Assembly: GCA_017934525.1 (NCBI GenBank) | Contig: JAGBJJ010000036.1 | Location: 1-64,000 of the forward strand | Reading direction: 5' to 3' | Origin: Prevotella sp. | GTDB taxonomy: Bacteria > Bacteroidota > Bacteroidia > Bacteroidales > Bacteroidaceae | DNA: 64,000 nt | Part shown: positions 9,760-20,192 of the stretch, in pieces | How the letters are laid out: each line of letters begins with the position of its first letter | How positions within the stretch are numbered: the stretch's first letter is position 1 | Program-made: the position numbers and the translations under genes | The notes under the pieces: generated by a model | Database searches by the model: none | What the model was told of the DNA's origin: nothing | What the model saw: the letters and a program-made list of their open reading frames with translations, nothing else

Positions 9760-10638
9760 TCATTCAAGCGTTAGGTAATATCCCAGCTTGTAAAGCTTGA
9801 AAATAGTCAGGTTAGGTCTCTTTCCGCAGAGGTTGCGCCGCTCCATGCCTCCCATCACCTTGTGCCATATCTTGATGCTCCCCACGACAAAGCGGGAATG
9901 AATGCCCTCAGCGAAAGTAATCATACGCGAATAGCCCCGCAGGTCGTCCTTGAAGGTATGAAGCGTCTCAAGACTCTCTTCTGTTTTCCTGACAAAGACA
10001 TCGTTAGGCTCAAGGTCGTCTATGTTCACCGCATTGTCTATGTGCAAGATGCTTATGCCAGCGTTGCGCAACTGCTTGCCGAACAGCACGTCTTCATAGC
10101 CATAGCGCCTGAAGCGCTCGTCGAACGGATGGTCGAGCATCACCTGACGGCTCACCATGAAGTTGGTGGTGCGGAAACTGCGGTAGGGATTCATTGAGCG
10201 CTGCTCAGCCGAGTGCCTTGGCAGCTCTTCTGTCTCATAGCGGTAGCGCAGATTGCCTCCGAGCTCGTCGTTGTGCTCCACGTCGACACCGCCGTCAATC
10301 ACCTGACTGCTTTCATCGGCCGATAGGTAGTTTGCCACGAAGTTGCAGTCTTTCAGCTTCACGTCGCAGTCAAGAAAGAGCAGCCAGGGCTTGGTGCTTT
10401 CGCGCGCAAGCAGGTTGCGTATGGCAGCTCGCCCCACGTTGGCGTCGCGCTTCCAGTAACGGCAGCGCTCCATTTCCGCAATGGCGCTGTTGGCTTTTAG
10501 CGCATGCGGGTCGGTAGAGCCGTCTTCGGCCACGATAATCTCGCAGTCGTAACCGTCGGTCTGCCTGACCAGTTCTTCGATAAGCACAGTGCAGTCGTAG
10601 TTGTAGACAGGTATCAGAATAGAGAGTTGCTTTTCCAT
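9760..10638 (-). CDS. family 2 glycosyltransferase
   Basis: GT-A fold glycosyltransferase, acceptor and donor unknown. MEKQLSILIPVYN opens the protein, EDGSTD is the nucleotide-binding loop, LFLDCDVKL contains the DxD-type metal site, and a C-terminal helical part follows with GYEDVLFGKQLRNAG. I use the ATG at 10638 rather than 10659: the promoter -7 element (10654-10647) lies inside the longer frame, so the transcript cannot contain it. The product is then 292 residues and the mRNA is almost leaderless. No membrane helix is evident. The neighbours (rhaM, rpsP) give no pathway clue. Confidence 0.85.
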   Translation of the reverse strand: MEKQLSILIPVYNYDCTVLIEELVRQTDGYDCEIIVAEDGSTDPHALKANSAIAEMERCRYWKRDANVGRAAIRNLLARESTKPWLLFLDCDVKLKDCNFVANYLSADESSQVIDGGVDVEHNDELGGNLRYRYETEELPRHSAEQRSMNPYRSFRTTNFMVSRQVMLDHPFDERFRRYGYEDVLFGKQLRNAGISILHIDNAVNIDDLEPNDVFVRKTEESLETLHTFKDDLRGYSRMITFAEGIHSRFVVGSIKIWHKVMGGMERRNLCGKRPNLTIFKLYKLGYYLTLE

Positions 10639-10646
10639 TTCAGCTT

Positions 10647-10654
10647 CAAAAGTA
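10647..10654 (-). promoter_or_regulatory. -7 element for the glycosyltransferase
   Basis: TACTTTTG on the minus strand is a full -7 consensus. The best TTTG upstream (10682-10679) is 24 nt away, longer than usual, so the -33 element is poor. Transcription would begin only a few bases before the ATG at 10638. Confidence 0.45.
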
Positions 10655-10694
10655 CACAAAAAACTTTAAACAGAAGCACAAAAGACAGAAAAAG

Positions 10695-10726
10695 TTTGCA
10701 TAATTGGTGAAAAAGCAGTAATTTTG
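10695..10726 (+). promoter_or_regulatory. promoter of rpsP
   Basis: TTTG (10695-10698), 20 nt, TAATTTTG (10719-10726): a complete Bacteroidota promoter. The predicted leader is about 60 nt and ends in an A/T-rich tract before the rpsP ATG. Confidence 0.75.
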
Positions 10727-10793
10727 CAGCCGCTATTACGAGATAGTAGCATGAAATTCAAATTTAATTAACAAAACAATTACAATTTAAACA

Positions 10794-11315
10794 ATGGCAA
10801 CAAAAATCAGATTGCAGCGCGGTGGCCGTAAAGGCTATGCTTTCTACAGCATCGTTATCGCCGACGCTCGTGCACCACGTGATGGTCGTTTCACTGAAAA
10901 GATTGGTACTTACAATCCTAACACCAATCCTGCCACGGTAGACTTGAATTTCGACCGTGCTCTGTATTGGCTGGAGGTAGGCGCACAGCCCACCGACACC
11001 GTGCGTAACATTCTCAGCCGCGAGGGCGTGATGCTGATGAAGCACCTGCGTGGCGGCGTGCGCAAAGGCGCCTTTGACGAGGCTGCTGCCCAGCGCAAGT
11101 TCGATGCATGGAAGGCCGACAAGCAGCGTGGTCTTGATAAGGTTCGTGAGGCTGATGCTAAGGCAAAGAAAGATGCCGAGGCCAAGGCTCTCGATGCAGA
11201 GAAGAAAGTGAACGAGGCTATTGCCCAGAAGGTGGCTGAAAAGAAGGCCGCTGCTGCTGCCGCTGCTGCTGAGCAGGAGGCTCCCGCAGCTGAAGAAGCT
11301 CCCGCCGAGGCATAA
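10794..11315 (+). CDS. rpsP: 30S ribosomal protein S16 with long C-terminal tail
   Basis: Small-subunit ribosomal protein that stabilises the 5' domain of 16S rRNA. Residues 1-85 are the S16 core ([33 protein letters not shown]). The remaining 88 residues form a highly charged helix rich in alanine, lysine and glutamate, ending in an alanine/proline/glutamate stretch. E. coli S16 has only 82 residues, but extended S16 is usual in Bacteroidota. It stands as a single gene with its own promoter and a terminator at 11355. The trmD/rimM/rplS partners seen in other phyla are absent here. Confidence 0.97.
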   Translation: MATKIRLQRGGRKGYAFYSIVIADARAPRDGRFTEKIGTYNPNTNPATVDLNFDRALYWLEVGAQPTDTVRNILSREGVMLMKHLRGGVRKGAFDEAAAQRKFDAWKADKQRGLDKVREADAKAKKDAEAKALDAEKKVNEAIAQKVAEKKAAAAAAAAEQEAPAAEEAPAEA

Positions 11316-11354
11316 ATTTGGCTTTGCCTTTCAAGGCTGCATTGACGCAGACAT

Positions 11355-11397
11355 GCCGCGATGTTTCTCATTTAAGAGTGCATCGCGGCCTTTTTTG
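11355..11397 (+). terminator. rho-independent terminator of rpsP
   Basis: A 9-bp stem GCCGCGATG/CATCGCGGC (11355-11363 with 11381-11389) with a 17-nt loop is followed by a run of six T. It lies 39 bp after the rpsP stop. Confidence 0.85.
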
Positions 11398-11590
11398 TGT
11401 CATATCCATACATCGATGACGCTGAATATTGGCCAAAATTGTGTAGATTCTGGCCATTATTCGTAAGAAATCGGCCGGAATTGTTCTGCGCCACATGCCA
11501 TCGGCAAGAGTTTCGCTATGTATTGCTGGTAGCAATGAGGCCTACCGCTGTGAGCGTTTGGCTGTGTTGACGTCAGCAAAGGGCCCCAAC
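11398..11590. repeat. non-coding spacer with three 21-bp-phased GGCC repeats (11429-11490)
   Basis: Between the rpsP terminator and the terminator of the convergent metallopeptidase gene I see no gene. GGCC occurs at 11431, 11452 and 11473, exactly 21 bp apart. Each is followed by an A/T-rich stretch: GGCCAAAATTGT, GGCCATTATTCG, GGCCGGAATTGT. The same unit with the same period occurs at 58385-58446. The rest of the spacer (11491-11590) holds nothing I recognise. Confidence 0.6.
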
Positions 11591-11629
11591 AAAAAGAAGC
11601 CGGAGCAACAATAGTTGCATCCGGCTTTT
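11591..11629 (-). terminator. terminator of the zinc metallopeptidase gene
   Basis: On the minus strand the stem is GCCGGATGCAAC/GTTGCTCCGGC (11625-11614 region with 11609-11599) followed by TTCTTTTT. GCCGGA/TCCGGC and GCAAC/GTTGC are complementary with a TATT-type loop. On the plus strand it also ends in TTTTG, so it could work in both directions. Confidence 0.75.
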
Positions 11630-11651
11630 GCTAAGTGTTAGGCATAATCCG

Positions 11652-12527
11652 TTACAGGTCGTTATAGTCGGCCACGCTGAATGTAGTGGTCTGCATGTTG
11701 CCCGTCTCGTAGCCGCGCTTCAGCCAACGCTTGCGCTGGTCGCTTGTGCCGTGGGTGAACGACTCGGGCGTGGCGCGTCCCTGGGCTTTCTTTTGCAGCC
11801 AGTCGTCGCCGATGGCTTTGGCCAGCTCCAGACCTTTCTCCATGTCGCCATATTCCATGGAGTGGTTCATGGCGTCTTCGTAATGAGCCCATACGCCGGC
11901 ATAATAGTCGGCCAGCAGCTCCAGTCGCACACTGATCTGGTTGGCTTGCACCTTGCTTGTCTGACTCATGGCCTGATGTGCCTTCGTCAGCGTGCCGGTG
12001 AGATACTCCACATGGTGACCTATCTCATGAGCGATGACATAGGCATAGGCAAACGTGTTGCCTTCAACGCCGAGCTGGCGCTTCATCTCGGTGAAGAAGG
12101 AGAGGTCTACATAGAGTTTCTGGTCGCCAGAGCAGTAGAAGGGGCCCACGGCAGCCGTGGCCGAGCCACAGGCGGAGTTGACCTGGTTGGAGAAGAGCAC
12201 CAGTGTGGGGTACTGGTATTCGCCCCAGCCATTTTCCTTAAACACTTTGGTCCACACGTCTTCGGTGCTGGCCAGAATCTGCTTGCACTCCTCGGCAAGC
12301 TGCTGCTCTTCTTCAGTGAACGACTCTTCGCCCACGGTCTCGGTGGGGGCTTGCATCTGCTGCTGCACCACATTCTGCACTACATCGCCCAGATTGCCGC
12401 CTCCCATAAGCGTCATCAGTGCAATGACAATGATACCACCCAGACCGCCGATGCCGGCCTTAGCACCCGTGCTCATGCCGCGGCGGTCTTCCACGTTAGA
12501 GCTTTGTCTTCTTCCCGTAAGTTTCAT
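11652..12527 (-). CDS. neutral zinc metallopeptidase, YpfJ family
   Basis: Putative membrane-anchored zinc peptidase. The 291 residues begin with a short cytoplasmic segment (MKLTGRRQSSNVEDRRG), then a glycine-rich membrane helix (about 22-45). The extracytoplasmic domain carries the zincin motif HEIGH at 167-171 in AHEIGHHVEYLTGT. The family features YCSGDQKLYVDLSFF, ELLADYYAGVWAH and FTHGTSDQRKRWLKRG are present, so the fold is complete. Length matches E. coli YpfJ (about 287). Substrate is unknown for the whole family. It has its own promoter and terminator. Confidence 0.9.
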   Translation of the reverse strand: MKLTGRRQSSNVEDRRGMSTGAKAGIGGLGGIIVIALMTLMGGGNLGDVVQNVVQQQMQAPTETVGEESFTEEEQQLAEECKQILASTEDVWTKVFKENGWGEYQYPTLVLFSNQVNSACGSATAAVGPFYCSGDQKLYVDLSFFTEMKRQLGVEGNTFAYAYVIAHEIGHHVEYLTGTLTKAHQAMSQTSKVQANQISVRLELLADYYAGVWAHYEDAMNHSMEYGDMEKGLELAKAIGDDWLQKKAQGRATPESFTHGTSDQRKRWLKRGYETGNMQTTTFSVADYNDL

Positions 12528-12564
12528 ATTGTTGATTTTTGGTTATAGTTTTAAATTTTGTCTG

Positions 12565-12595
12565 CAAAGGTAGTGGAAATTATGCAAAAAACAAA
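12565..12595 (-). promoter_or_regulatory. promoter of the zinc metallopeptidase gene
   Basis: TTTG (12595-12592), 19 nt, TACCTTTG (12572-12565) on the minus strand, about 38 bp before the ATG at 12527. Confidence 0.7.
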
Positions 12596-12602
12596 GAAAA
12601 AT

Positions 12603-13507
12603 CTAATATTTCTTTTCTATGGTCAACAGCTTTATCCAATCGCGCAAAACCCCGCGATATTGATTTTGTGAGTCGGCAATGAGCATTATCAGACCTGGCG
12701 CCACTTCGCAAAGCCCTTCGTAGTTTGCAAATTTTCGGCTGGTGAGTGTCAGCCGTGTTGTGAATTCAGCCACCAGACGCTTCTGCAGCATGGACTCGTC
12801 GGACGGGCTTATCTCATAGAGCCTGATGATGGTCTTGGCGCCGATTTTCAGCCGTGGTATGCGTATTTGCCGCTCGAGCACCAGCAACCGACCGTCAGAA
12901 AGGGCGCAAAGCTCCGCCACGCCGTGGTAGTATTTGCGGCTGATGGGCGCGTCAGGATGATAATGGTAGACCGTGCTGGGGCGCAGGTCGTCGTCGAAAG
13001 TCCAGATTTGCAGCAGACTGTCGCCCCTCAGCGGTCGTTCGGTGGTGGCGAAGAAGCGGTGCCGCCCGGCATCGTAGGTGAGGGCCTCCAGACCGTATGC
13101 TTTCTGTTGCGCCAGTTTGGTCGTGTCAGTGGGCAGGCGCCGACCCGTAGGAGTGCCATCGAGGGCATATTCCAGAATCTCTCCGCTGCTTTCGCTTGCA
13201 ATAAACAGTGTCTGGCGGGGCGGGAAGAAGCAAATGCCCTCCAAGTCGCTGTTGGGCTTTGCAGCAGAGCGGAAACCCTCATTCGTCATGCTGGTGATAC
13301 GCCGGCGCAGCGTGTCGACGTCGATGCGTAAGACGAAGAACCCGTCTTCAGCCGATTTGTCGCTGACCACAGCGTAGCGGCTGTCGCCTAATGTGCAGAT
13401 GCTGCTGTAGTTTCCCGCAGGAATTACCTTGGGGAAGTGTTGCTGGGATAAAGCAGATAGCGGCAACAAGAGTGCCGCTATCTGACAAATATATCGAAAA
13501 CTCACCA

Positions 13508-13508
<1 letters not shown>
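12603..13508 (-). CDS. exported protein with phytase-esterase-like beta-propeller domain
   Basis: 301 residues with a cleavable signal peptide (about 1-21, ending LSALSQ). The remainder looks like a beta-propeller of the 'esterase-like activity of phytase' family: SDLEGICFFPPRQTLFIASE, ATTERPLRGDSL, and the late repeat ANYEGLCEVAPGLIMLIADSQ, where the EG(I/L)C pattern recurs. The family is poorly characterised, so no substrate is assigned. Its ATG overlaps the stop of the beta-galactosidase gene in the order TGATG, so the two are translated together. It may bind or process a product in the same compartment. Confidence 0.7.
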
Positions 13509-16741
<3,233 letters not shown>

Positions 16742-16743
16742 CG

Positions 16744-16755
16744 TTTTGGCCAAAA
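16744..16755. promoter_or_regulatory. palindrome TTTTGGCCAAAA, possible operator
   Basis: A perfect 12-bp palindrome placed 3 bp upstream of the beta-galactosidase -33 element, in the spacer shared with uxaB. The same core occurs in the 21-bp repeat array upstream of the PBP gene (AATTTTGGCCAAAATT, 58385-58400). It could bind a regulator, but this is inference from symmetry and position. Confidence 0.35.
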
Positions 16756-16845
16756 AGTGAACAACATGGTGCCTTTTGGTTATGGTCATAGAAAATCATT
16801 GCTGAGCTTTCAATGGGGAAAAGTGATTTAAAAAAGCCGGATAAA

Positions 16846-16877
16846 TTTGGATTTCTCTTAGAAAAAATGTATCTTTG
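16846..16877 (+). promoter_or_regulatory. promoter of uxaB
   Basis: TTTG (16846-16849), 20 nt, TATCTTTG (16870-16877): a complete promoter. It rules out the upstream TTG at 16875 as a start codon and supports the ATG at 16917. Confidence 0.75.
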
Positions 16878-16916
16878 CAAACAGAAAGGTTATGCACTAT
16901 TAAACAAACTAACAAA

Positions 16917-18356
16917 ATGAAACCACTAAACAAACATTTTGCCCCGAAAAGTGTGATGCCGGAAAAAGTCATTCAGTTTGGTGAGGGAAATTTCCTCCGT
17001 GCCTTTGTCGACTGGATTATCTGGCATATGAACCAGAAAACCGATTTCAACGGTTCTGTTGTCGTCGTGCAGCCGCTTGCACAAGGCATGATTGATTGGC
17101 TTAACGGCCAAGACTGCCTGTACCACGTCAATCTGCAAGGACGTGAAAACGGTAAGCCTGTCAACACACTGGAGCGCATCGACTGTATTAGCCGTTGCCT
17201 GAATCCTTACTCTCAGAATCAGGCTTTCATGGCATTGGCCGACCAGCCTGAGATACGTTTCGTCATCTCAAACACCACTGAGGCTGGCATCGCCTTTGAC
17301 CCTTCATGCAAGTTTGACGATGCGCCTGCCAGCAGCTATCCCGGCAAGCTCGTGCAGCTGCTCTATCGCCGCTATCAGACGTTTGGCGGTGATCCGTCGA
17401 AGGGACTTATCATTTTTCCCTGCGAGCTGATATTCCTCAACGGCCATGTGCTGAAAGACTGCATCCGCAAGTACATTGACTTGTGGGAGTTGCCTGACGG
17501 CTTCCGTCGTTGGTTTGAGGAGTCGTGCGGCGTCTATGCTACACTGGTAGACCGCATCGTGCCTGGTTTCCCAAAAAAGGAGATAGCTGAGATACAGGAG
17601 AAGATATCCTATCGCGACAACCTTGTGGTGCAGGCAGAAAACTTCCACCTTTGGGTGATTGAGGCCCCGAAAGAGGTGGCTAAGGAGTTTCCTGCCGACA
17701 AGGCAGGACTGCATGTGCTTTTCGTGCCTTCAGAAGAACCTTACCACAAGCGTAAGGTCACGTTGCTGAACGGTCCGCACACTGTTCTTTCTCCTGTGGC
17801 GTATCTCTCTGGAGTCAACATCGTGCGCGATGCATGTCAGCATGAGGTGATTGGGAAGTACATCCATAAGGTGCAAGTCGACGAATTGATGCAGACTCTC
17901 GATTTGCCCATGGAAGAACTTGAAAAGTTTGCCAACGACGTCCTGGAGCGTTTCGACAATCCGTTTGTCGACCATCAGGTGACGAGCATAATGCTTAACT
18001 CGTTCCCCAAGTTCCAGGCTCGTGACCTGCCAGGCTTGAAGACATATCTTGAGCGTAAGGGTGAGCTGCCCAAAGGGCTGGTGTTCGGACTCGCTGCCAT
18101 CATCATTTACTACAAGGGAGGCAAGCGGTTCGACGGGGCTGACATCGTGCCCAACGATGACCAAAAGATTATGGATCTGCTCAGCAAACTGTGGGCAACG
18201 GGCGACACGCAGAAAGTGGCTGACGGCGTGCTTGGCGCCGAGTTTATATGGCAGGAAGACCTGAACAAGATTGAAGGTCTGAATGATCTTGTCAAACAGT
18301 ATCTTGACCTCATCAGCCAAGTGGGAATGCTCGATGCCGTAAAGACGATACTCTGA
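16917..18356 (+). CDS. uxaB: tagaturonate reductase (altronate oxidoreductase)
   Basis: NADH-dependent reduction of D-tagaturonate to D-altronate in galacturonate catabolism. The 479 residues start MKPLNKHFAPK and show the mannitol-dehydrogenase-type N-terminal Rossmann part (KVIQFGEGNFLRAFVDW). The shared central segment reads VISNTTEAGIAF, with FPCELIFLNG and LVDRIVPGFP after it, and the C-terminal helical domain begins around KVTLLNGPHTVLSP. The lysine/asparagine/histidine cluster of this family (KxxxLNGPH) is intact. The start is fixed by the promoter at 16846-16877. No uxaA, uxaC or kdgK is nearby. It pairs functionally with the GH105 enzyme at 38.8 kb as part of pectin breakdown. Confidence 0.93.
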   Translation: MKPLNKHFAPKSVMPEKVIQFGEGNFLRAFVDWIIWHMNQKTDFNGSVVVVQPLAQGMIDWLNGQDCLYHVNLQGRENGKPVNTLERIDCISRCLNPYSQNQAFMALADQPEIRFVISNTTEAGIAFDPSCKFDDAPASSYPGKLVQLLYRRYQTFGGDPSKGLIIFPCELIFLNGHVLKDCIRKYIDLWELPDGFRRWFEESCGVYATLVDRIVPGFPKKEIAEIQEKISYRDNLVVQAENFHLWVIEAPKEVAKEFPADKAGLHVLFVPSEEPYHKRKVTLLNGPHTVLSPVAYLSGVNIVRDACQHEVIGKYIHKVQVDELMQTLDLPMEELEKFANDVLERFDNPFVDHQVTSIMLNSFPKFQARDLPGLKTYLERKGELPKGLVFGLAAIIIYYKGGKRFDGADIVPNDDQKIMDLLSKLWATGDTQKVADGVLGAEFIWQEDLNKIEGLNDLVKQYLDLISQVGMLDAVKTIL

Positions 18357-18370
18357 CGGCTTCCCCCGAA

Positions 18371-18432
18371 CGCCACAAAAGCAAGAAAGCACTTCTGCAA
18401 CAGCGCAGGAGTGCTTTCTTGCTTTTGTGGCG
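18371..18432. terminator. bidirectional terminator between uxaB and rlmH
   Basis: A perfect 23-bp inverted repeat (18371-18393 with 18410-18432) has a 16-nt loop that itself contains CTGC/GCAG. The arms carry A-rich and T-rich stretches (ACAAAAGCAAGAAAG and its complement), so transcripts from either side meet a strong hairpin with a T-rich arm. It separates the convergent uxaB and rlmH. Confidence 0.85.
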
Positions 18433-18447
18433 ATTCGGACCTAATGG

Positions 18448-18918
18448 CTACTCATGATGATATGGCTCGCCTTTGATGATGGTACATGCCCGGTATATCT
18501 GTTCGGTGAAGATGAGGCGCACCATCTGGTGGGAGAATGTCATTTTTGAAAGTGATAGCTTGTCGTTGGCCCGCTCGTAGACAGCCGGCGAGAAGCCGTA
18601 AGGCCCACCAATGACAAAAACCAACCGGCGCGAGGTGCTCTGCCTCTGGGTGAGCCATTTGGCAAACTCGATACTTCGCAGTTCCTTGCCGTGCTCGTCG
18701 AGAAGTACTAACGTGTCTGAAGGCTGGAGCAGTTTCAGTATTTTTTCTCCTTCTGCAGATTTCTGTTGTTCTTCTGACAGGTTCTTGGTGTTTTTCAGCT
18801 CAGGAATGGTCGTGATTGCAAATGGCATGTAATGACTGATGCGCTCGGCATAGTCGCTGATGCCAGCCTCGAAGAGTTTATCGGCTGTGCGGCCTACGAG
18901 AATCAGTTCGGTCTTCAT
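18448..18918 (-). CDS. rlmH: 23S rRNA (pseudouridine-1915-N3)-methyltransferase
   Basis: SPOUT-class enzyme methylating pseudouridine 1915 of 23S rRNA with S-adenosylmethionine. The 156 residues match the family closely: LVGRTADKLFEAGISDYAERI, LLDEHGKELRSIEFAKWL, the SAM-binding trefoil-knot loops VFVIGGPYGFS and LSLSKMTFSHQMVRLIFTEQ, ending with YRACTIIKGEPYHHE. Length is normal. The start codon directly follows the TAG stop of the DUF4491 gene with no gap, so the two are co-transcribed. Confidence 0.97.
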   Translation of the reverse strand: MKTELILVGRTADKLFEAGISDYAERISHYMPFAITTIPELKNTKNLSEEQQKSAEGEKILKLLQPSDTLVLLDEHGKELRSIEFAKWLTQRQSTSRRLVFVIGGPYGFSPAVYERANDKLSLSKMTFSHQMVRLIFTEQIYRACTIIKGEPYHHE

Positions 18919-19275
18919 CTATGATGCGTTTTTACTGCGTCTGTGGTGCACAGGGCAGAGCGGTTCGTCGGCAGACAAGGGCTCATATTCATGCTTCCGC
19001 TTGGGATTCATGGGGAACCAGCCCTTCTGTACGCGCTTTTTCTGGGCCAGCAGCTCGCCGATGCCCCAAAGTGACGATGCCCCGAAAACACCCGTCAGCG
19101 ACGACACTATCTCGTTCTCTATGAACAGTGCAGCTCCGATGCTGACGATACCTACACAAAGGAACACCCACCAAAGGCGGGTGCCCCAATAATATTCAGC
19201 CTTGATGACTATGGGGTGGAAGAAACCTATAATCAGAAAGGTGGAAATGGCAATAATGATTCCTGTGAAATACAT
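18919..19275 (-). CDS. DUF4491 family membrane protein
   Basis: 118-residue protein of unknown function. Three predicted membrane helices (about 3-23, 35-55 and 59-77) are followed by a basic cytoplasmic tail (RKHEYEP...HHRRSKNAS). IIGFFHPIVIKAEYYWG and GASSLWGIGELLAQKKRVQKGWFP are the recognisable parts of DUF4491, common in Bacteroidota. It sits 13 bp after the exported protein gene and abuts rlmH. Nothing in the sequence suggests a specific role. Confidence 0.8.
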   Translation of the reverse strand: MYFTGIIIAISTFLIIGFFHPIVIKAEYYWGTRLWWVFLCVGIVSIGAALFIENEIVSSLTGVFGASSLWGIGELLAQKKRVQKGWFPMNPKRKHEYEPLSADEPLCPVHHRRSKNAS

Positions 19276-19288
19276 GTATGGATACGCT

Positions 19289-20086
19289 TTACTTCACAGT
19301 GACTTTTTCACCGTTAATTACATAGATACCGCGCGTCAACATGCTGGCTGCATTTGCCGCTGGCACCTGTTTCATGATGACATTGCCTTTCAAATCGTAC
19401 ACATCAACCAGCTCCTTGGCGGCCAGACGTCCTTGAATGGCCGACACCTCAGACATGCTCTCTACATGCTTGATCTTCAGCTCGGTGGCAGATGGCGACT
19501 GCTGCTCCCAGGTGAATCCGCAACGTGTAGGCAAAAACTCCTTGTCGGCATTGGTGCGCACAAGGATGCTTTGAAGCGGGGTGGTCTCCTGCTGTGCGGG
19601 AATGCCATAGCGCCCCACCTTGGTCATTGCCTCCCAACTGCTGCCGAAGCTGACCATATTGCCCTGGTCGTCAGACAGCTTTATGGTGGTCAAATCGTTG
19701 GATACGGCCATAACTTCGGTGTTTCTGGCTCGCAACATCTGCGATTTGGAAGAGTATGCCAGATAGGGTACGCCTGCCTGAAGACCCTCGTTGGTGCATT
19801 TCACGAAGTAGAGGTAAAGAGTGCTGCCTTCCTGGGCGATTGCGGCGAAACGTTCAATCTGCACATCGGCTGCCTGAAGCTGCTCTGCCGTCATCGACAT
19901 GGGCAGGCAAAGCGTGTTATAGCCGGCGAAGAGGTAGCGGTTGAACTGTACGTTCTGATTCTGGTTTTGCAACAATTCAACATTCAGTTTCTTGCTGCTG
20001 GCATATACGTTGGTCACTCTGTTCTGTGCAATGCTTTGTGAACACATGGTGACTGCTGCCATTAATACAAGCGGAAAGTGTTTCAT
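19289..20086 (-). CDS. exported protein with C-terminal T9SS-type sorting-like domain
   Basis: 265 residues starting MKHFPLVLMAAVTMCSQSIAQ, a clear signal peptide. The body (about 30-190) has no motif I recognise. The last 60 residues fit the pattern of a type IX secretion C-terminal domain of type A: VDVYDLKGNVIMKQ, then MLTRGIYVINGEKVTVK. The start at 20086 is preferred over 20122 because the promoter -7 element (20127-20120) overlaps the longer frame. It is the first gene of an operon with the DUF4491 gene and rlmH. Confidence 0.7.
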   Translation of the reverse strand: MKHFPLVLMAAVTMCSQSIAQNRVTNVYASSKKLNVELLQNQNQNVQFNRYLFAGYNTLCLPMSMTAEQLQAADVQIERFAAIAQEGSTLYLYFVKCTNEGLQAGVPYLAYSSKSQMLRARNTEVMAVSNDLTTIKLSDDQGNMVSFGSSWEAMTKVGRYGIPAQQETTPLQSILVRTNADKEFLPTRCGFTWEQQSPSATELKIKHVESMSEVSAIQGRLAAKELVDVYDLKGNVIMKQVPAANAASMLTRGIYVINGEKVTVK

Positions 20087-20119
20087 AAGCGTAATGTTTT
20101 TTTGATTGTTATGCAGTTG

Positions 20120-20151
20120 CAAATTTACGAATAATTCTTTATACGCACAAA
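20120..20151 (-). promoter_or_regulatory. promoter of the rlmH operon
   Basis: TTTG (20151-20148), 20 nt, TAAATTTG (20127-20120) on the minus strand, giving a leader of about 27 nt before the ATG at 20086. Confidence 0.72.
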
Positions 20152-20192
20152 TATTTTAACGTAAAAAAAGTCAGTCTTGCGCTTTCTGCCAA

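Noticed and set aside
11240..11300. GCTGCT-type microsatellite in rpsP
   Set aside because: It encodes the alanine-rich S16 tail common in this phylum; no sign of expansion beyond codon repetition.
11628..12548. 306-codon open frame antisense to the zinc metallopeptidase
   Set aside because: Mirrors the coding frame with the HEIGH motif and starts inside the terminator hairpin; histidine/leucine-rich shadow translation.
16875..16916. N-terminal extension of uxaB from an upstream TTG
   Set aside because: The TTG lies inside the -7 promoter element, so it cannot be in the mRNA.
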